Assembly (NCBI RefSeq): GCF_000332815.1
Contig: NZ_AOFD01000009.1
Coordinates: forward strand, 1 to 64,000
Direction of reading: 5' to 3'
Length of the DNA stretch: 64,000 nt
DNA from: Arthrobacter nitrophenolicus
Lineage (GTDB): Bacteria; Actinomycetota; Actinomycetes; Actinomycetales; Micrococcaceae
Shown here: positions 63,450 through 64,000 of the stretch, in pieces
Position numbering within the stretch: position 1 is the first letter of the stretch
How the letters are laid out: every line of letters starts with the position of its first letter
Notes under the pieces: model-generated
What the model was told of the DNA's origin: nothing
The model's input: only the letters and a program-made list of their open reading frames with translations
Databases searched by the model: none
Position numbers and translations under genes: made by a program

Positions 63450-63478
63450 TGGACAGGGTCCGGGCGGAGTTCCACAAT
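63450..63478 (+). promoter_or_regulatory. Promoter of the RibD-like gene
   Basis: TGGACA (63450-63455) and CACAAT (63473-63478) are 17 bp apart, and GTG 63485 lies 7 nt past the -10, so the mRNA should be leaderless. Confidence 0.5.
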
Positions 63479-63484
63479 GGGCGG

Positions 63485-64000
63485 GTGGGCATCATCGTCG
63501 CAAACCTGTTCATGACCCTCGACGGCGTCTACCAGGCTCCCGGCGGCCGCGAGGAGGACACCGAGGCCGGTTTCGCCTTCGGCGGCTGGCAGTTGCCGGT
63601 GTCCGATGACGAGTCTGAAGCGGACATCGAGGCCGGGATCGGCCGCATGGACGCCCTCCTGCTTGGCCGGAAGACCTACGACATCTTTGCCGCGTACTGG
63701 CCGCACCAGTCAGGCGACATCGGCGGCGCGCTGAACCGGGTGCCCAAATTCGTGGTCTCCGGATCGCTGACCGACCCCGGCTGGGCCGGCACCACCGTCC
63801 TGCCGGACGCGGCGGCAGCGGGCAGGCTCCGCGAGGAGTACGGGGAGGTGCACATGTTCGGCAGCGGCGTCCTCATCCGTTCCCTGCTGCAGGCGGACGT
63901 GCTGGACCGACTCCGCATCTGGCTCTATCCGCTCACCCTCGGGCAGGGCAAGCGGCTCTTCGACGCCGGGACCATTCCCGCCACCTTCCGCCTCGCCGAA
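63485..64000 (+). CDS. RibD C-terminal/dihydrofolate reductase-like protein, 3' end outside window
   Basis: 172 codons are open to the window end. It starts at GTG 63485 (MGIIVANLFMTLDGVYQAPGG), the usual opening of the 'dihydrofolate reductase family protein' group, and continues with GRMDALLLGRKTYDIFAAYWP, KFVVSGSLTDPGWAGTTVL and the late LRIWLYPLTLGQGKRLFDAG. The NADPH-binding strand is HMFGSGVLIRSLLQADVLD. These proteins are often misnamed; few have a known substrate. It is divergent from ligB. Confidence 0.85.
   Translation, partial: MGIIVANLFMTLDGVYQAPGGREEDTEAGFAFGGWQLPVSDDESEADIEAGIGRMDALLLGRKTYDIFAAYWPHQSGDIGGALNRVPKFVVSGSLTDPGWAGTTVLPDAAAAGRLREEYGEVHMFGSGVLIRSLLQADVLDRLRIWLYPLTLGQGKRLFDAGTIPATFRLAE

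Overview
The window looks like chromosomal DNA of a high-GC actinobacterium of the family Micrococcaceae, most likely Arthrobacter or Pseudarthrobacter. Support comes from the strong G/C third-position bias, many GTG starts, the protein sequences, and the gene set: GuaB3, SURF1, DUF3817, LigB-type ligase, and a galU / formyltetrahydrofolate ligase / zinc-ribbon chaperone order shared with mycobacteria. It is almost entirely housekeeping and transport. I saw no phage, insertion sequence, CRISPR array, rRNA or replication origin. One tRNA, Ala(CGC), is present at 36257-36329.

Layout. 1-4.6 kb: 3' end of galE, citrate synthase, the fdxA-dapC operon, and two frameshifted small genes. 4.8-7.9 kb: typA and an SGNH-hydrolase lipoprotein. 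7.9-15.4 kb: an oligopeptide/dipeptide ABC importer (fused ATPase, two permeases, binding lipoprotein) plus a second binding lipoprotein. 15.5-23.8 kb: ychF, rmuC, ispH, a membrane protein, xseAB, ppk2 and an alanine-type aminotransferase. 23.9-27.4 kb: a four-gene glycine betaine/choline-type ABC importer. 27.7-34.6 kb: pirin, an amino-sugar kinase, LysR/MFS, AsnC, and MFS/AsnC modules. 34.7-41 kb: DUF1761 protein, CorA, tRNA-Ala, galU with a GNAT, formyltetrahydrofolate cyclo-ligase, a CIRCE-preceded zinc-ribbon protein and a CpaB-like protein. 41-52.7 kb: a giant helicase-like/nuclease-like protein with degenerate ATPase motifs, guaA, DUF3817, SURF1, glpD with an orphan PTS EIIA, guaB3 and an unknown protein. 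52.7-64 kb: ABC exporter, guaB, acyltransferase/SGNH protein, a flavoprotein with a SemiSWEET-like partner and a LuxR regulator, ATP-dependent DNA ligase, and the 5' part of a RibD/DHFR-like gene.

Three window-wide patterns stand out. (1) Eleven genes carry twelve frame breaks, nearly all one-base losses in G/C runs, and these include essential guaB. Sequencing or assembly error is the likeliest cause. (2) About eighteen genes have a TANNNT-like -10 hexamer 7 (rarely 8-9) nt upstream of the start codon, and most lack a Shine-Dalgarno, which predicts leaderless mRNAs. (3) A CIRCE element (17 of 18 arm bases) overlaps the -10 of the zinc-ribbon gene at 39848, which sits beside galU and the cyclo-ligase as in mycobacteria. 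This predicts HrcA/heat-shock control of a Ruc-like chaperone.

Purine metabolism is unusually concentrated here: guaA, guaB and guaB3 all lie within 11 kb. Boundaries between transcription units are often marked by near-perfect G/C hairpins, which I list as terminators.
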